The notes beneath the pieces are model-generated. The model was not told the origin of the DNA. It was given only the letters and a program-made list of their open reading frames with translations, and ran no database searches. From Bacteroidota bacterium (GTDB lineage: Bacteria; Bacteroidota; Bacteroidia; Chitinophagales; Saprospiraceae), in assembly GCA_963169455.1 (NCBI GenBank), contig CAUJDW010000128.1, positions 62,001 through 126,000 on the forward strand: a DNA stretch of 64,000 nt. Reading direction: 5' to 3'. The stretch's first letter is position 1, and the number at the start of each line of letters is the position of its first letter. Positions 23,446-32,418 of the stretch are shown in pieces. A program made the translations under genes and the position numbers.

Positions 23446-25896
23446 ATGACAATTTCACTGAACTGGCTCAAAGACTATATCGATATCAACCTCAGCCCGG
23501 AAGAGGTGTCCGAAATACTGACCAGCCTGGGGCTGGAAGTGGAAGGCATGGAACGGGTGGAAACCATCAAAGGCGGCCTGGAAGGCGTCGTGGTGGGGCA
23601 TGTGGTGGAATGCGGCCGGCACCCCGATGCCGACAAGCTTTCCCTGACTAAAGTGGACATCGGCGCCGGTGGAGAACTGCTCAGCATCGTCTGCGGCGCG
23701 CCCAACGTAGCGCAGGGGCAGAAAGTGATGGTGGCCCCGGCGGGCACGACCCTCTACCCGCTCGGCAGCGAAGAGCCCCTCACCCTGAAGCGCACCAAAA
23801 TCCGCGGCGAACTTTCGGAAGGCATGATCTGCGCGGCCGACGAACTCGGCCTGGGCGAAGACCACAGCGGCATCATTGTGCTGCCGGAAGGCACGCCCGT
23901 CGGCATGCCCGCCAAAGATTATTACCACGTAGAATCCGACTATATCTACGAAATCGGGCTGACGCCCAACCGCTCGGATGCGACCAACCACCTCGGCGTC
24001 GCCAAAGACCTGGCCGCCTTCCTGAAGGCCAACCGCGGCCACAAAGGCCAGGTCAAACTGCCTTCGGTTGAAGGCTTCAAAGCGGACAACCACAGCCTGC
24101 CGGTTGAAGTGGTGGTGGAAACGCCCGAAGCCTGCCCGCGCTACGCCGGTGTAACCATCAAAGGCGTCAAAATCGGCGAATCGCCCGACTGGCTGAAGAA
24201 CCGCCTGCGCAGCATCGGGCTGCGGCCGATCAACAATATGGTGGACATCACCAACTTCGTGTTGCACGAACTGGGCCAGCCCCTGCACGCCTTCGACCTG
24301 GCGCAGGTCAGCGGCCATAAAGTTATTGTCAAGGCGCTGCCTAAAGGCGCTGTTTTCACCACCCTCGATGAAGTGAAGCGGGAGCTTACCGGCGCCGACC
24401 TCATGATCTGCAACGGCGAAGAAGAGGGCATGTGTATCGGCGGCGTTTTCGGTGGCGTTCATTCCGGGGTAAAAGAAACGACGACGGATATTTTCCTGGA
24501 GTCCGCGCACTTCAGCCCCGTCTGGATCCGCCGCACCAGCATGCACCACAACCTGCGCACCGATGCGGCCAAGGTCTTCGAGAAGGGCAGCGACCCCAAC
24601 ATCGTCATTTACGCCCTCAAGCGCGCCGCGCTGCTCATGAAGGAACTCGGCGGCGGCCAGATCGCCAGCGAGATCGTGGACATTTACCCCGAGCCGGTAA
24701 AGCCGGCGGAAGTGAGGGTGAAGTACCGGCACATCGGCCGGCTGATCGGCATTGAAATTCCGCGGCCGGAGCTCCACGCCATTCTCGATGCCCTGGAGAT
24801 GAAGGTGCTGTCGGATGGCGAGGAGGCATTCACGGTGGCCGTGCCGACCAACAAATCCGATGTGACGCGCGAGGCGGATGTCATCGAGGAGATCCTGCGC
24901 ATTTACGGGTATGACAAAGTGCCCATTCCGGAGCAGGTCAAGACCAGCATCAACATTGCGCCCAGCCCCGACCCCAATGAGCTGCGCAACACCATCGGCG
25001 ATTACCTGGCCGCCAACGGTTTTCAGGAAATGATGGCGCTGTCGCTTTCGCAGTCGCGCTACTACACAAAAGGCCCTTCGGAAATTTCCGAAGCGGAGCT
25101 GGTTTACATCAACAACACTTCCAACGTACATCTCGACATCATGCGGCCCGACATGCTTTTCAGCGGGCTGGAGGCCCTGTTGCACAACCAGAACCGCCAG
25201 CAGACGGGGCTGAAGCTGTTCGAGTTTGGCCGCATTTACCGCCATGGCGAAGGCGGCATACTGGAGCAGCAGCGCCTCAGCCTTTTCCTGGCCGGCGAGC
25301 GCTGGCCGGAAAGCTGGCTCGGCAACCGCCAGGGGCCGGCCGACTACTACAGCCTGAAGGGTTTTACCGACAGCATCCTGAAAAGGCTCGGGCTGGCAGG
25401 ATACCAGGAGAGCGCCGTCCGGAACGGGAACTTCGCCTTCGGAACGCAGTACCACCGCGGCGCGCAGGTGCTGGTGCAGTTCGGCAAAGTAGCGCCCCGC
25501 ATATCCCGGGAAATGGGCCTGCGCGGCGATATTTATCACGCCGACTTCAACTGGGACGCCCTGCTCAAAGCCGCCGCCAAAAGCAGCATCCAGTTTGAGG
25601 AGCTCAACAAGTTCCCCACGGTGCGCAGGGATTTGGCGCTGGTTATTGAAAATTCCGTGAAATTTAGTGATATTGTGGCGATTGCCAGAAAAGTCGGCAA
25701 AAAGCTCATTCGGGATATCAACCTGTTCGACGTTTATGAAAATGAGGCGCAACTCGGCAAAGGCAAAAAGTCCTATGCAGTGAGCTTTCTCTTCGAGGAC
25801 CCGGCCAGGACGCTCAGCGACAAGGATGTGGACAAGGTGGTGCAGGAGCTGATCAATGCTTACGAAGCGCAACTTGGCGCATCCATCAGGCGTTAA
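23446..25896 (+). CDS. pheT: Phenylalanine-tRNA ligase beta subunit
   Basis: 816 aa from MTISLNWLKDYIDINLSPEE. Domains in order: an EMAP-type tRNA-binding domain (about 40-150, HPDADKLSLTKVDIG, VCGAPNV), B3/B4 editing domain (about 200-385, with RPINNMVDITNFVLHELGQP), B5 domain (about 400-475), catalytic-like core, and a C-terminal FDX-ACB anticodon domain (about 720-815, KFPTVRRDLALVIENSVKF). It forms the alpha2-beta2 enzyme with PheS, encoded elsewhere. An upstream in-frame ATG (23359) adds 29 non-family residues and runs across the -7 box, so I reject it. Confidence 0.97.
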   Translation: MTISLNWLKDYIDINLSPEEVSEILTSLGLEVEGMERVETIKGGLEGVVVGHVVECGRHPDADKLSLTKVDIGAGGELLSIVCGAPNVAQGQKVMVAPAGTTLYPLGSEEPLTLKRTKIRGELSEGMICAADELGLGEDHSGIIVLPEGTPVGMPAKDYYHVESDYIYEIGLTPNRSDATNHLGVAKDLAAFLKANRGHKGQVKLPSVEGFKADNHSLPVEVVVETPEACPRYAGVTIKGVKIGESPDWLKNRLRSIGLRPINNMVDITNFVLHELGQPLHAFDLAQVSGHKVIVKALPKGAVFTTLDEVKRELTGADLMICNGEEEGMCIGGVFGGVHSGVKETTTDIFLESAHFSPVWIRRTSMHHNLRTDAAKVFEKGSDPNIVIYALKRAALLMKELGGGQIASEIVDIYPEPVKPAEVRVKYRHIGRLIGIEIPRPELHAILDALEMKVLSDGEEAFTVAVPTNKSDVTREADVIEEILRIYGYDKVPIPEQVKTSINIAPSPDPNELRNTIGDYLAANGFQEMMALSLSQSRYYTKGPSEISEAELVYINNTSNVHLDIMRPDMLFSGLEALLHNQNRQQTGLKLFEFGRIYRHGEGGILEQQRLSLFLAGERWPESWLGNRQGPADYYSLKGFTDSILKRLGLAGYQESAVRNGNFAFGTQYHRGAQVLVQFGKVAPRISREMGLRGDIYHADFNWDALLKAAAKSSIQFEELNKFPTVRRDLALVIENSVKFSDIVAIARKVGKKLIRDINLFDVYENEAQLGKGKKSYAVSFLFEDPARTLSDKDVDKVVQELINAYEAQLGASIRR

Positions 25897-25903
25897 AAGG
25901 CTT

Positions 25904-25920
25904 GCCGGGAATAACCCGGC
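25904..25920 (+). other. Small hairpin after pheT
   Basis: GCCGGG (25904-25909) and CCCGGC (25915-25920) with a 5-base loop. There is no T-run, so it may only slow transcription between pheT and the coiled-coil gene. Confidence 0.3.
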
Positions 25921-25982
25921 CAGTTCGTTCGCCCTGGAACCGGAGCCTGAACAGTTGAAAAAAACCGGTACAATATCCCAAA

Positions 25983-26279
25983 ATGAACCTATCGGAGCAA
26001 ATTGACAGCATAGAGATCAAAATCCGGCAGCTCGTCCTTAAAATGGAGCGCATCCAGAAGGAAAACGCCGAGTTGCAGGAGGAAAACCAGCTTTTGAAAA
26101 CAGAGTTGGACCGCCAGAAAGGGGCGGTGCATGCTTTGAAAGATAAACTCGAAAAAACGCAGCGGGTAGTGGACTCGCAGCGAAATGGAAAAACGGAGCA
26201 GTCAGAAAAGCTGAGGGAACAGCTTGACCAATACATCCACGAGATAGATAAATGCATCGAGTGGTTGCACAGGCACTAA
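25983..26279 (+). CDS. Small coiled-coil protein upstream of zapA
   Basis: 98 aa, almost entirely one amphipathic coiled coil: IRQLVLKMERIQKENAELQ to about residue 85, with a C-terminal EIDKCIEWLHRH. It has no signal peptide. Genes like this sit directly before zapA in many Bacteroidota, and here the two are 12 bases apart in the same frame. That suggests a joint division-related role (inference). I know no established function. Confidence 0.85.
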   Translation: MNLSEQIDSIEIKIRQLVLKMERIQKENAELQEENQLLKTELDRQKGAVHALKDKLEKTQRVVDSQRNGKTEQSEKLREQLDQYIHEIDKCIEWLHRH

Positions 26280-26291
26280 AGCAAAGGAGGC

Positions 26292-26585
26292 GTGCAGGAT
26301 CAGGAAACCAAAAATATTACCGTTTTAATTGCCGGCCGGCCTTATCCGCTCAAGATCAACGCGTCGGATGAGCCCGCGATTCGCAGGATCGTCAGGGAAG
26401 TCAATGAGAAAGTAAACCGCTTTCAGTTGGCTTACACCAACAAGGATAAACAGGATTGCCTCTCCATGGCGCTCCTCACCTACGCGGTCGACCTGCACAA
26501 GGCCAAGCAGCTTCCTGGTAATGACCCTTCCCTCTCTTCCCGGCTCTCGGGCCTGGAATCACTGCTCGACTCGGTGCTGGCCTGA
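26292..26585 (+). CDS. zapA: Cell division protein ZapA
   Basis: 97 aa. The ZapA pattern is clear: KNITVLIAGRPYPLKINASD, EPAIRRIVREVNEKVNRFQ, and a C-terminal helix. ZapA binds and bundles FtsZ filaments at the division site. The only in-frame start is the GTG at 26292; AAAGGAGG ends one base before it, an unusually short spacing for a Shine-Dalgarno site. In-frame read-through from the previous gene is blocked by TAA at 26277. Confidence 0.9.
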   Translation: MQDQETKNITVLIAGRPYPLKINASDEPAIRRIVREVNEKVNRFQLAYTNKDKQDCLSMALLTYAVDLHKAKQLPGNDPSLSSRLSGLESLLDSVLA

Positions 26586-26722
26586 AAAGCCGGAACCGCC
26601 CTTTCTTTTTCCGTTTCACTGCTCTTTTTCCTCCAGTCTATCCGCCGCGCCGCAGCCCGCTGCCGGTGCGCGAAGATTTTTTTACTAAACCGAAAATCGT
26701 TCATGACTAAAACAGCAATTAT

Positions 26723-28405
26723 ATGGAAATAGGAATAGGCATCGCCATCGGCCTGCTCGTGGGGGCGGCCGTGGGTTATATTATCTTGCAAATGACGCTC
26801 AAGCGTTCTTACCAGCAAAAGCTGGAAGAGATCAACGCCAAGACCGACCTGGAAGTCAAGGAGGCCCGCCTGGCGGCCAAGCGCATCACCGATGAAGCGG
26901 AAATGAAAGCCGAGCACATCGTCTCCAATGCCGAGGCCAAAAACGAACGCGTCAAACAGAAGAAAATACAGGAAGCAAAGGAGAAGTTCAGCCGTCTGAA
27001 AGCAGAGTTCGAAACCTTCAAATCCGAGCAACTCGTCGAACTCAAGGACAGGGAAATGGAGCTGAAGACCATGGAAGGCGAGCTGAAACTGAAGCACGAA
27101 AAGCTCGATGAACGCACCAAGGCACTGGAAGGCCAGCAGCTCGAGCTGGAACAGCGCGAAGCCGACGCCATCGCCCTGCGGGAAAACCTGGAAAAACAGC
27201 TCAAAGTCGTAGCGCGCAAAAAGGAAGAGCTGGACACGGCCAGCGAGCGCCACATCAAGGAACTGGAAAAGGTGTCCAACCTCAGCGAGGGCGAGGCCAA
27301 GGAACAACTGCTGGAGGCCGTGCGCGCCAAAGCGGAAACCGACTCCATGGCCATCGTCAAAAACAGCGTGGAACAAGCCAAGGTGACAGCCAACAAGGAG
27401 GCTAAAAAGATCATCATCCAGACCATACAGCGCATGTGCGCCGAGTACACGATAGAGAACACGGTCTCCGTCTTCAACCTGGATTCCGACGACCTCAAGG
27501 GCCAGATCATCGGCCGGGAGGGCCGCAACATCCGCGCCCTGGAAGCAGCCACCGGCGCCGAGATCGTGGTGGATGACACCCCGGAGGCCATCGTCATTTC
27601 CAGCTTTGACCCCATCCGCCGCGAAGTGGCCCGCCTGGCGCTCAAGCGCCTGGTGGCCGACGGGCGCATCCACCCGGCCCGCATCGAAGAAGTGGTGGCC
27701 AAGGTGCGCAAGCAGCTTGACGAGCAGATCGTCGAAATCGGCGAGCGCACCGTGATCGACCTCGACATCCACGGGCTGGACCCCTACCTGGTCAAAATGG
27801 TGGGCCGCATGCGCTACCGCTCCTCCTACGGCCAGAACCTGCTTAAACACTCCATCGAAACGGCCAACCTCTGCGCCATCATGGCCGCCGAACTGGGCCT
27901 GACGCCCAAACAGGCCAAGATGGCCAAGCGGGCGGGGCTGCTGCACGACATCGGCAAAGTGGCCGAAGAGGAAACCGAACTGTCACACGCCATCCTCGGC
28001 ATGAAACTGGCGGAAAAATATAAGGAACATGGCGTGGTATGCAACGCCATCGGCGCCCACCACGACGAGGTGGAGATGAACAACATCGTCTCCCCCATCG
28101 TCCAGGCCTGTGACGCCATCTCCGGCGCCCGCCCCGGCGCCCGCCGCGAGATCCTCGAGAGCTACCTCAAGCGCATCGGCGAGCTCGAAGAGCTGGCCAT
28201 GGGACACGATGGGGTGCAGAAAGCCTACGCCATGCAGGCCGGCCGCGAACTGCGGGTCATCGTCGAAGCCGAAAAGGTGACCGACCAGTACGCCGACGAC
28301 CTTTCGTTCATGATCTCCCAGAAGATACAGGACGAAATGCAGTACCCCGGCCAGATCAAAGTGACTGTCATCCGCGAAAAACGGGCTATCTCCTACGCCC
28401 GTTAA
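26723..28405 (+). CDS. rny: Ribonuclease Y
   Basis: 560 aa membrane-anchored endoribonuclease that starts mRNA decay. An N-terminal helix ([20 protein letters not shown]) is followed by a long Lys/Glu coiled coil (about 28-215), a KH domain with [20 protein letters not shown] (about 255-320), and an HD domain with [10 protein letters not shown] and [14 protein letters not shown] (about 370-465) holding the metal ligands. It ends with the conserved [15 protein letters not shown]. It follows zapA by 137 bases and is closed by the strong terminator at 28434-28472. Confidence 0.97.
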   Translation: MEIGIGIAIGLLVGAAVGYIILQMTLKRSYQQKLEEINAKTDLEVKEARLAAKRITDEAEMKAEHIVSNAEAKNERVKQKKIQEAKEKFSRLKAEFETFKSEQLVELKDREMELKTMEGELKLKHEKLDERTKALEGQQLELEQREADAIALRENLEKQLKVVARKKEELDTASERHIKELEKVSNLSEGEAKEQLLEAVRAKAETDSMAIVKNSVEQAKVTANKEAKKIIIQTIQRMCAEYTIENTVSVFNLDSDDLKGQIIGREGRNIRALEAATGAEIVVDDTPEAIVISSFDPIRREVARLALKRLVADGRIHPARIEEVVAKVRKQLDEQIVEIGERTVIDLDIHGLDPYLVKMVGRMRYRSSYGQNLLKHSIETANLCAIMAAELGLTPKQAKMAKRAGLLHDIGKVAEEETELSHAILGMKLAEKYKEHGVVCNAIGAHHDEVEMNNIVSPIVQACDAISGARPGARREILESYLKRIGELEELAMGHDGVQKAYAMQAGRELRVIVEAEKVTDQYADDLSFMISQKIQDEMQYPGQIKVTVIREKRAISYAR

Positions 28406-28433
28406 GCGCGCCTGAAGTTTGTGCAATAACGTG

Positions 28434-28472
28434 GGCAGCCACTCCATCTTTTGGGGTGGCTGCCTTGTTTTT
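28434..28472 (+). terminator. Rho-independent terminator of rny
   Basis: GGCAGCCACTCC (28434-28445) pairs with GGGGTGGCTGCC (28453-28464) in a 12-bp stem with one G-T wobble and a 7-base loop, followed by TTGTTTTT. The repeat element copy 2 begins at the end of the T-run. Confidence 0.9.
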
Positions 28473-28599
28473 AAGTAGTTGGGTACATTTAGCAGAACAA
28501 TATAACAATCCAACAAAATAACTCCAGCCCCAGGAACAATCCTGTTGACGCCGTATTTCCGAAGCAGTATGAGTTACAAAAAATGTGTCCAACTACTTA
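28472..28599. repeat. 128-bp inverted-repeat element, copy 2
   Basis: Termini TAAGTAGTTGGGTACATTT (28472-28490) and AAATGTGTCCAACTACTTA (28581-28599), 17 of 19 inverted matches. Flanking T and A extend this to TTAAG...CTTAA. The interior carries AACAATAT, AACAATCC and AACAAAAT octamers, then ACTCCAGCCCCAGGAACAAT and GACGCCGTATTTCCGAAGCA, shared with copies 1 and 3. Confidence 0.88.
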
Positions 28600-28677
28600 A
28601 CATAACTGCTTTGGAATTCTTTGCGGCGTTTTCCGGAACGCAGGCTCGAGTTCCATTTAACAGCAAATATCCAGCTC

Positions 28678-29448
28678 ATGAAAAAACTGTTGTTCTGCTG
28701 CGCCCTGGCCGCCCTGTCGTGGGGATGCGGGCCGGCGGGCGAAGGGAAGGAAACGATCCGGGTGGCGGTAGCCGCCAACGTACAATTCGCCATGGAGGAA
28801 CTGAAGGCGGCCTTCGAGGCGGAGCACGGAATACCGATGGAAATCGCCATCAGTTCTTCCGGAAAACTCACCGCTCAGATCCAGCAGGGCGCCCCTTATG
28901 ACATCCTGGTTTCCGCCGATATGAAATACCCGGAAGCCCTGGTAAACAGCGGGAAAGCTGTTGGCCCGCCCCGGGTGTACGCTTATGGCGCCCTGGTGCT
29001 CTGGACCCTGACAGAGCTTGAACCGGAAGCCGGGCCTGGCTTTCTGCTCCAGGAACAAGTCGGGAAGATCGCCATCGCCAACCCCAGGAATGCCCCTTAC
29101 GGGGAACAGGCCCTGCGCTATTTTGATTACTACGGCATCGGCGGGCAAGTGGCGCCCAAACTGGTGTATGGCGAAAGCATCGCTCAAACCAACCAGTACA
29201 TCCTCACCCGCGCCGCCGATGTAGGGCTGACGGCCAAATCCGTCGTATTGTCTCCGGAAATGAAAGGGAAAGGGAGGTGGATAGAATTGCCGGCGGAAAC
29301 GTATGAGCCCATCGCCCAGGGGGCCGTCATAACGGGCTATGGCCGCGAAAACCACCCGGAGGGCAGCCGGCTGTTCCTGGATTTCCTGTTTTCTCCAGGC
29401 GCGCGCGAGATTTTCAGGAGGTACGGCTACGTGCTGCCGGAAGGGTGA
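28678..29448 (+). CDS. modA: Molybdate ABC transporter substrate-binding protein
   Basis: 256 aa from MKKLLFCCALAALSWGCGPA, a lipoprotein-type signal with Cys17. The mature protein follows ModA: IRVAVAANVQFAMEELKAAF, GIPMEIAISSSGKLTAQIQQ, GAPYDILVSADMKYPEAL, GKIAIANPRNAPYGEQA, and the C-terminal LFLDFLFSPGAREIFRRYGY. It binds molybdate or tungstate for an ABC importer. No modB/modC follows, so the partners are elsewhere or absent. An in-frame start 57 bases upstream would bury the signal peptide. Confidence 0.92.
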   Translation: MKKLLFCCALAALSWGCGPAGEGKETIRVAVAANVQFAMEELKAAFEAEHGIPMEIAISSSGKLTAQIQQGAPYDILVSADMKYPEALVNSGKAVGPPRVYAYGALVLWTLTELEPEAGPGFLLQEQVGKIAIANPRNAPYGEQALRYFDYYGIGGQVAPKLVYGESIAQTNQYILTRAADVGLTAKSVVLSPEMKGKGRWIELPAETYEPIAQGAVITGYGRENHPEGSRLFLDFLFSPGAREIFRRYGYVLPEG

Positions 29449-29490
29449 GGGGGAGGGGGGAGGGTTATAAGGTCAGAAGGTTATAAGGTC

Positions 29491-29562
29491 ACCAAGTCTT
29501 CCCCTCACCAAGTCACCCAGTCACCCAGTCTCCCCCTCACCCAGTCTCCAAGTCACCAAGTC
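29491..29562. repeat. Nine-unit 8-bp tandem array
   Basis: Units read ACCAAGTC, TTCCCCTC, ACCAAGTC, ACCCAGTC, ACCCAGTC, TCCCCCTC, ACCCAGTC, TCCAAGTC, ACCAAGTC without a break. Upstream (29462-29490) AGGTTATAAGGTCA occurs about twice. It lies between the convergent ends of modA and the metal-binding lipoprotein gene. Confidence 0.85.
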
Positions 29563-29565
29563 CTT

Positions 29566-29880
29566 TTAGTGCGAATGCCCGTCCTTGACGTGTTCGGCCT
29601 GCGCTATGTAGTCCATGCCGCAAACCGGGCAGCTTCCAGGCTGATCGCTGCCGCTGCCTTCGCAGTGCATAGGGCAGATGTAGGCGGAGGTGTATTCCTT
29701 GCCTTCGCCATGAGGTTTGGCCGCATCCATGGTGGCGGTTTCGCCATCATGGCTGTGGGGCGCGCTCCCATTCTCGTGGGAATGGGTTTCGCCATTGTGT
29801 TCGTGCGCATGGCCCGCATTTCCGCCGCAGGAAGCCAGGGCCAGGGCTGCTGCGAAAAGCAGGGGAAATTTCATTTTCAT
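29566..29880 (-). CDS. Heavy-metal-binding-domain lipoprotein
   Basis: 104 aa. Lipoprotein signal MKMKFPLLFAAALALASC with Cys18, then a His-rich low-complexity stretch (GHAHEHNGETHSHENGS and more, about 23-60), and a C-terminal heavy-metal-binding domain YICPMHCEGSGSDQPGSCPV with CGMDY. This domain is usual in efflux adaptor proteins of copper/silver systems. Here it stands alone on a lipid anchor, so a metal-buffering role in the periplasm or outer membrane is likely. It lies 20 bases behind the HMA-domain gene and is probably co-transcribed. Confidence 0.88.
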   Translation of the reverse strand: MKMKFPLLFAAALALASCGGNAGHAHEHNGETHSHENGSAPHSHDGETATMDAAKPHGEGKEYTSAYICPMHCEGSGSDQPGSCPVCGMDYIAQAEHVKDGHSH

Positions 29881-29900
29881 ATCGGATTTATTTTAGGCAA

Positions 29901-30386
29901 TCAGCTTTTGGGGCGCTCGTACTTGCAGCAGGCGTGGAGGTTGTTATAGACGGCATCGGGGGCCCGGTGTGTATCCGAATCATAGCCTACGGCAGCCACT
30001 TTGGCTTTGATATCATCAAGCTGGATAGCTTTGGCGTCGTAGCGGACAGCCAGTTGTTTGGATTTCGTATCCCAGTTGGCGGACTGGATAGCAGCCACAC
30101 CCGACAGGGCGCCTTCGATGGTGCGCTTGCACATGCCGCAGTTGCCGTAAACGGTGAAGGTGGCTTCGACGATTTTATCAGCGACGGTAGTTGCTTTGGC
30201 GGCGCCTGTGGAAGCCGTTTTTGCGCAACCCGCTTTGTCGGCGCTGGCGCAGCAGGCCGCTTTCGCAGCCGCTTCTTTGGTGCAAGCTGACTTGTCCTTG
30301 CCGGCGCAGCAGGAAGAGGCGCTTTGGGCGCTGGCTACAGTAAGGCCCGCCAGAGCCAGGCCGAACATCAAAATGATTCTTTTCAT
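29901..30386 (-). CDS. Exported HMA-domain protein with Cys-rich repeats
   Basis: 161 aa from MKRIILMFGLALAGLTVASA. After the signal peptide come Cys-rich repeats (SSCCAGKDKSACTKE, KAACCASADKAGCAKT; about 23-56), then a heavy-metal-associated ferredoxin-fold domain (TFTVYGNCGMCKRTIEGAL) with the CxxC metal site (about 88-155). It ends with HACCKYERPKS. It probably binds Cu or a similar soft metal in the periplasm. A start nine codons upstream is possible but weaker. A TATTTTTG at 30441-30434 may be its -7 box. It forms a unit with the downstream lipoprotein. Confidence 0.88.
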   Translation of the reverse strand: MKRIILMFGLALAGLTVASAQSASSCCAGKDKSACTKEAAAKAACCASADKAGCAKTASTGAAKATTVADKIVEATFTVYGNCGMCKRTIEGALSGVAAIQSANWDTKSKQLAVRYDAKAIQLDDIKAKVAAVGYDSDTHRAPDAVYNNLHACCKYERPKS

Positions 30387-30433
30387 GGCTTGTGAATTTT
30401 GATTATGAGACAATGATCATTCTTTATGCGCTG

Positions 30434-30441
30434 CAAAAATA
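30434..30441 (-). promoter_or_regulatory. -7 box for the metal-binding gene pair
   Basis: TATTTTTG on the minus strand, 47 bases before the ATG at 30386. No TTTG at normal spacing was found. Confidence 0.35.
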
Positions 30442-30641
30442 AGGATTTAAACCCGGAGCTGCCACCCTGCCCTGCCAAAAGCGCGCCGGCGGCTTCAACA
30501 CTTCCATAGATTTACCTACCTTTAAGGCGGGTTGCAGTTTATTCTTTTACGAAAGAAGCCAGTGCAAATTTATAATTTCCCGGAAACCAGAACGGAATAA
30601 ACTGCAACTTCATTTTTTCCACAACAAAACACCTTTGATTT

Positions 30642-32354
30642 ATGACCAGTTTTTTACGTACGATCCTGGCAATCGCCTCAGCCCTTATTGTTCAATCCGC
30701 TCTGCTTGCCCAGGCGCCGCCCAACGACAACTGCGCCGACGCCATTGAAATCGATGGCGAAACCATCGATCTGGCTTTCAGCACGCTCAACGCCAATACC
30801 GATGGCCCGGCGCATCCGGATGACTGCCCTTCGGTAGGCGCCACGCCGGATTCCGTTTTCAACGATATCTGGTATCGCTTCACGCCTGACTGGAGCGGCA
30901 AGGCCCGGTTCAGCGTTTGCGGCACGGCCAATTTCGACACCAAGATCATGGTGTACGGCCCAGGGGCAGCCTGCCCGCCTGCAGTTGAGGACGTGATCGC
31001 CTGCAACGAGGACGGCGCCAACTGCGCCAACTCTACTTCCCAGACGGAATTCAACGTGACGGCCGGCCAAACCTACCTGCTCCGCCTCGGCGGATGGGGG
31101 AACGGCAGCCCCGGGGAAGAAGGCGAGGGGACATTCAGCGTGACGGAATTCATTCCCCCCGTGCCCAATGACGAGTGCATCGACGCCATCCCTTTGGATC
31201 TCGGCGACAACGACTCCCTGATGTTGTCCTTCTCCTCGGTTGACGCCACCACGGGGCTGCCGGTGCACACGACGCCGATTTCCTGTTTTGAACCGGACGA
31301 GAAAAACGTCTATAATGATATCTGGTACAGCTGGACGGCCACCTTCACGGGCTGGCTGGAATGGTCGCTCTGCGGTACGACCAATTTCGACTCCCGCATC
31401 GCCGTTTACGGCCCCGACCAGCCCTGCCCGCCCGACCCCTCTTCCGTGATCGGCTGCGGAGATGACGACACCTATCCGAACGGCGTGGTTTGCCCGGGCT
31501 TCACCTCGCGGGATGTATTCCCCGTGGAAGAAGGCAAGAGCTACCTCTTCCGCCTCGGCGGATGGTCGGGGGGCGATGAAGGCATCGGCACTTTTACGGT
31601 TTACCGCACCATCCCGCCCATCATTCCGCCCAATGACGGCTGCGATGCGCCGGATTCCGTCTTCGTCATGACGGAAAACGACGCCAACGATTTCATTTAC
31701 CTCTTCGAAGGCTTCACCTTCAACGGTTCGGGCGACCCCAACACCCCGGCGCCTGCCTGCGATGGCGCCAATGAATACTGGGACGTATGGTACAAGTTCA
31801 ATTCCGGTGAAAACACCACACTGCAGCTCCGCTTCAACGACAACTCCATCATCGACGGTTCGGCCTTCGATATCGAGCTGTACGACGACTGCGGCACGCC
31901 GGCCAGCCTCAGCGGCGCGGGATTCTGCGTGAAGTCGGGCGACTACCCCGAAACCTACTTCGAAGCCATGATCGAAGGCCTGCCGGGAGAGCCCACGGAA
32001 TACTACCTGCGCGTGGCTTCCAACGTAACCAACGCCGGCCCGGGCGAATTCTGGTTCCAGCTCGTCGGTTCGCCCTACAGCTCTTCCAGGGAACTGGCCG
32101 TAGAGAATTTCCGCTTTTTCCCCAACCCTGTCTCCGGCGCCGCCCAGGTGAGCTTCAACCTCCTGGAAACCGTGGACGGACAGGTAGAGATCGTGAATGC
32201 CCTCGGGCAGGTGGCGCACCGGCAGGACTACGGCCGCCTGGCCGCCGGCAAGCACTACCTCACCGTTTCGACGGAAAGCCTCAGGCCCGGGCTGTACTTC
32301 TTCCGCCTGATCGCCGGCGATAAGCAAAAGGCGGTGCGTTTTGTGAAGGAGTAA
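30642..32354 (+). CDS. T9SS-exported protein with PPC-like repeats
   Basis: 570 aa. Signal peptide (MTSFLRTILAIASALIVQSA), then three related modules of about 140 residues, each opening with a PPNDNC-type motif (about 25, 180, 340) and containing VFNDIWYRFTPDWSGKARF or VYNDIWYSWTATFTGW, CGTANFDTKIMVYG, and TYLLRLGGWG. These resemble pre-peptidase C-terminal beta domains. The C-terminus (about 495-570) is a T9SS type A sorting domain: FRFFPNPVSGAAQVSF, SLRPGLYFFRLIAGDKQKAV. It is likely secreted or surface-attached. No catalytic domain is seen; an adhesive or binding role is a guess. Confidence 0.9.
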   Translation: MTSFLRTILAIASALIVQSALLAQAPPNDNCADAIEIDGETIDLAFSTLNANTDGPAHPDDCPSVGATPDSVFNDIWYRFTPDWSGKARFSVCGTANFDTKIMVYGPGAACPPAVEDVIACNEDGANCANSTSQTEFNVTAGQTYLLRLGGWGNGSPGEEGEGTFSVTEFIPPVPNDECIDAIPLDLGDNDSLMLSFSSVDATTGLPVHTTPISCFEPDEKNVYNDIWYSWTATFTGWLEWSLCGTTNFDSRIAVYGPDQPCPPDPSSVIGCGDDDTYPNGVVCPGFTSRDVFPVEEGKSYLFRLGGWSGGDEGIGTFTVYRTIPPIIPPNDGCDAPDSVFVMTENDANDFIYLFEGFTFNGSGDPNTPAPACDGANEYWDVWYKFNSGENTTLQLRFNDNSIIDGSAFDIELYDDCGTPASLSGAGFCVKSGDYPETYFEAMIEGLPGEPTEYYLRVASNVTNAGPGEFWFQLVGSPYSSSRELAVENFRFFPNPVSGAAQVSFNLLETVDGQVEIVNALGQVAHRQDYGRLAAGKHYLTVSTESLRPGLYFFRLIAGDKQKAVRFVKE

Positions 32355-32385
32355 GCCATCTGTGGAGAGGGGCTAAAAATGTTCT

Positions 32386-32418
32386 GTGGTTGAGGGTTGG
32401 GCGCCAACCCTCAACCAC
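32386..32418. terminator. Perfect hairpin shared by convergent genes
   Basis: GTGGTTGAGGGTTGG (32386-32400) and CCAACCCTCAACCAC (32404-32418) make a 15-bp perfect stem with a 3-base loop. The right arm overlaps the last codons and stop of the hemolysin III gene (ends at 32411). It probably terminates both convergent genes; T-runs are poor. Confidence 0.6.

Noticed and set aside
23455..25872. 805-codon open frame antisense to pheT
   Set aside because: The forward frame is an unmistakable PheT; the long antisense frame is a by-product of GC-rich codon use and has no family features.
26480..27946. 488-codon frame antisense to rny and zapA
   Set aside because: Its Phe/Leu/His-rich product mirrors the Lys/Glu-rich coiled coil of RNase Y.
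29491..29562. Possible CRISPR array
   Set aside because: Units are 8 bp and contiguous, without spacers; no cas genes in the window.
30678..32327. 549-codon frame antisense to the T9SS cargo gene
   Set aside because: The forward gene has signal peptide, repeats and sorting domain; the antisense has none.
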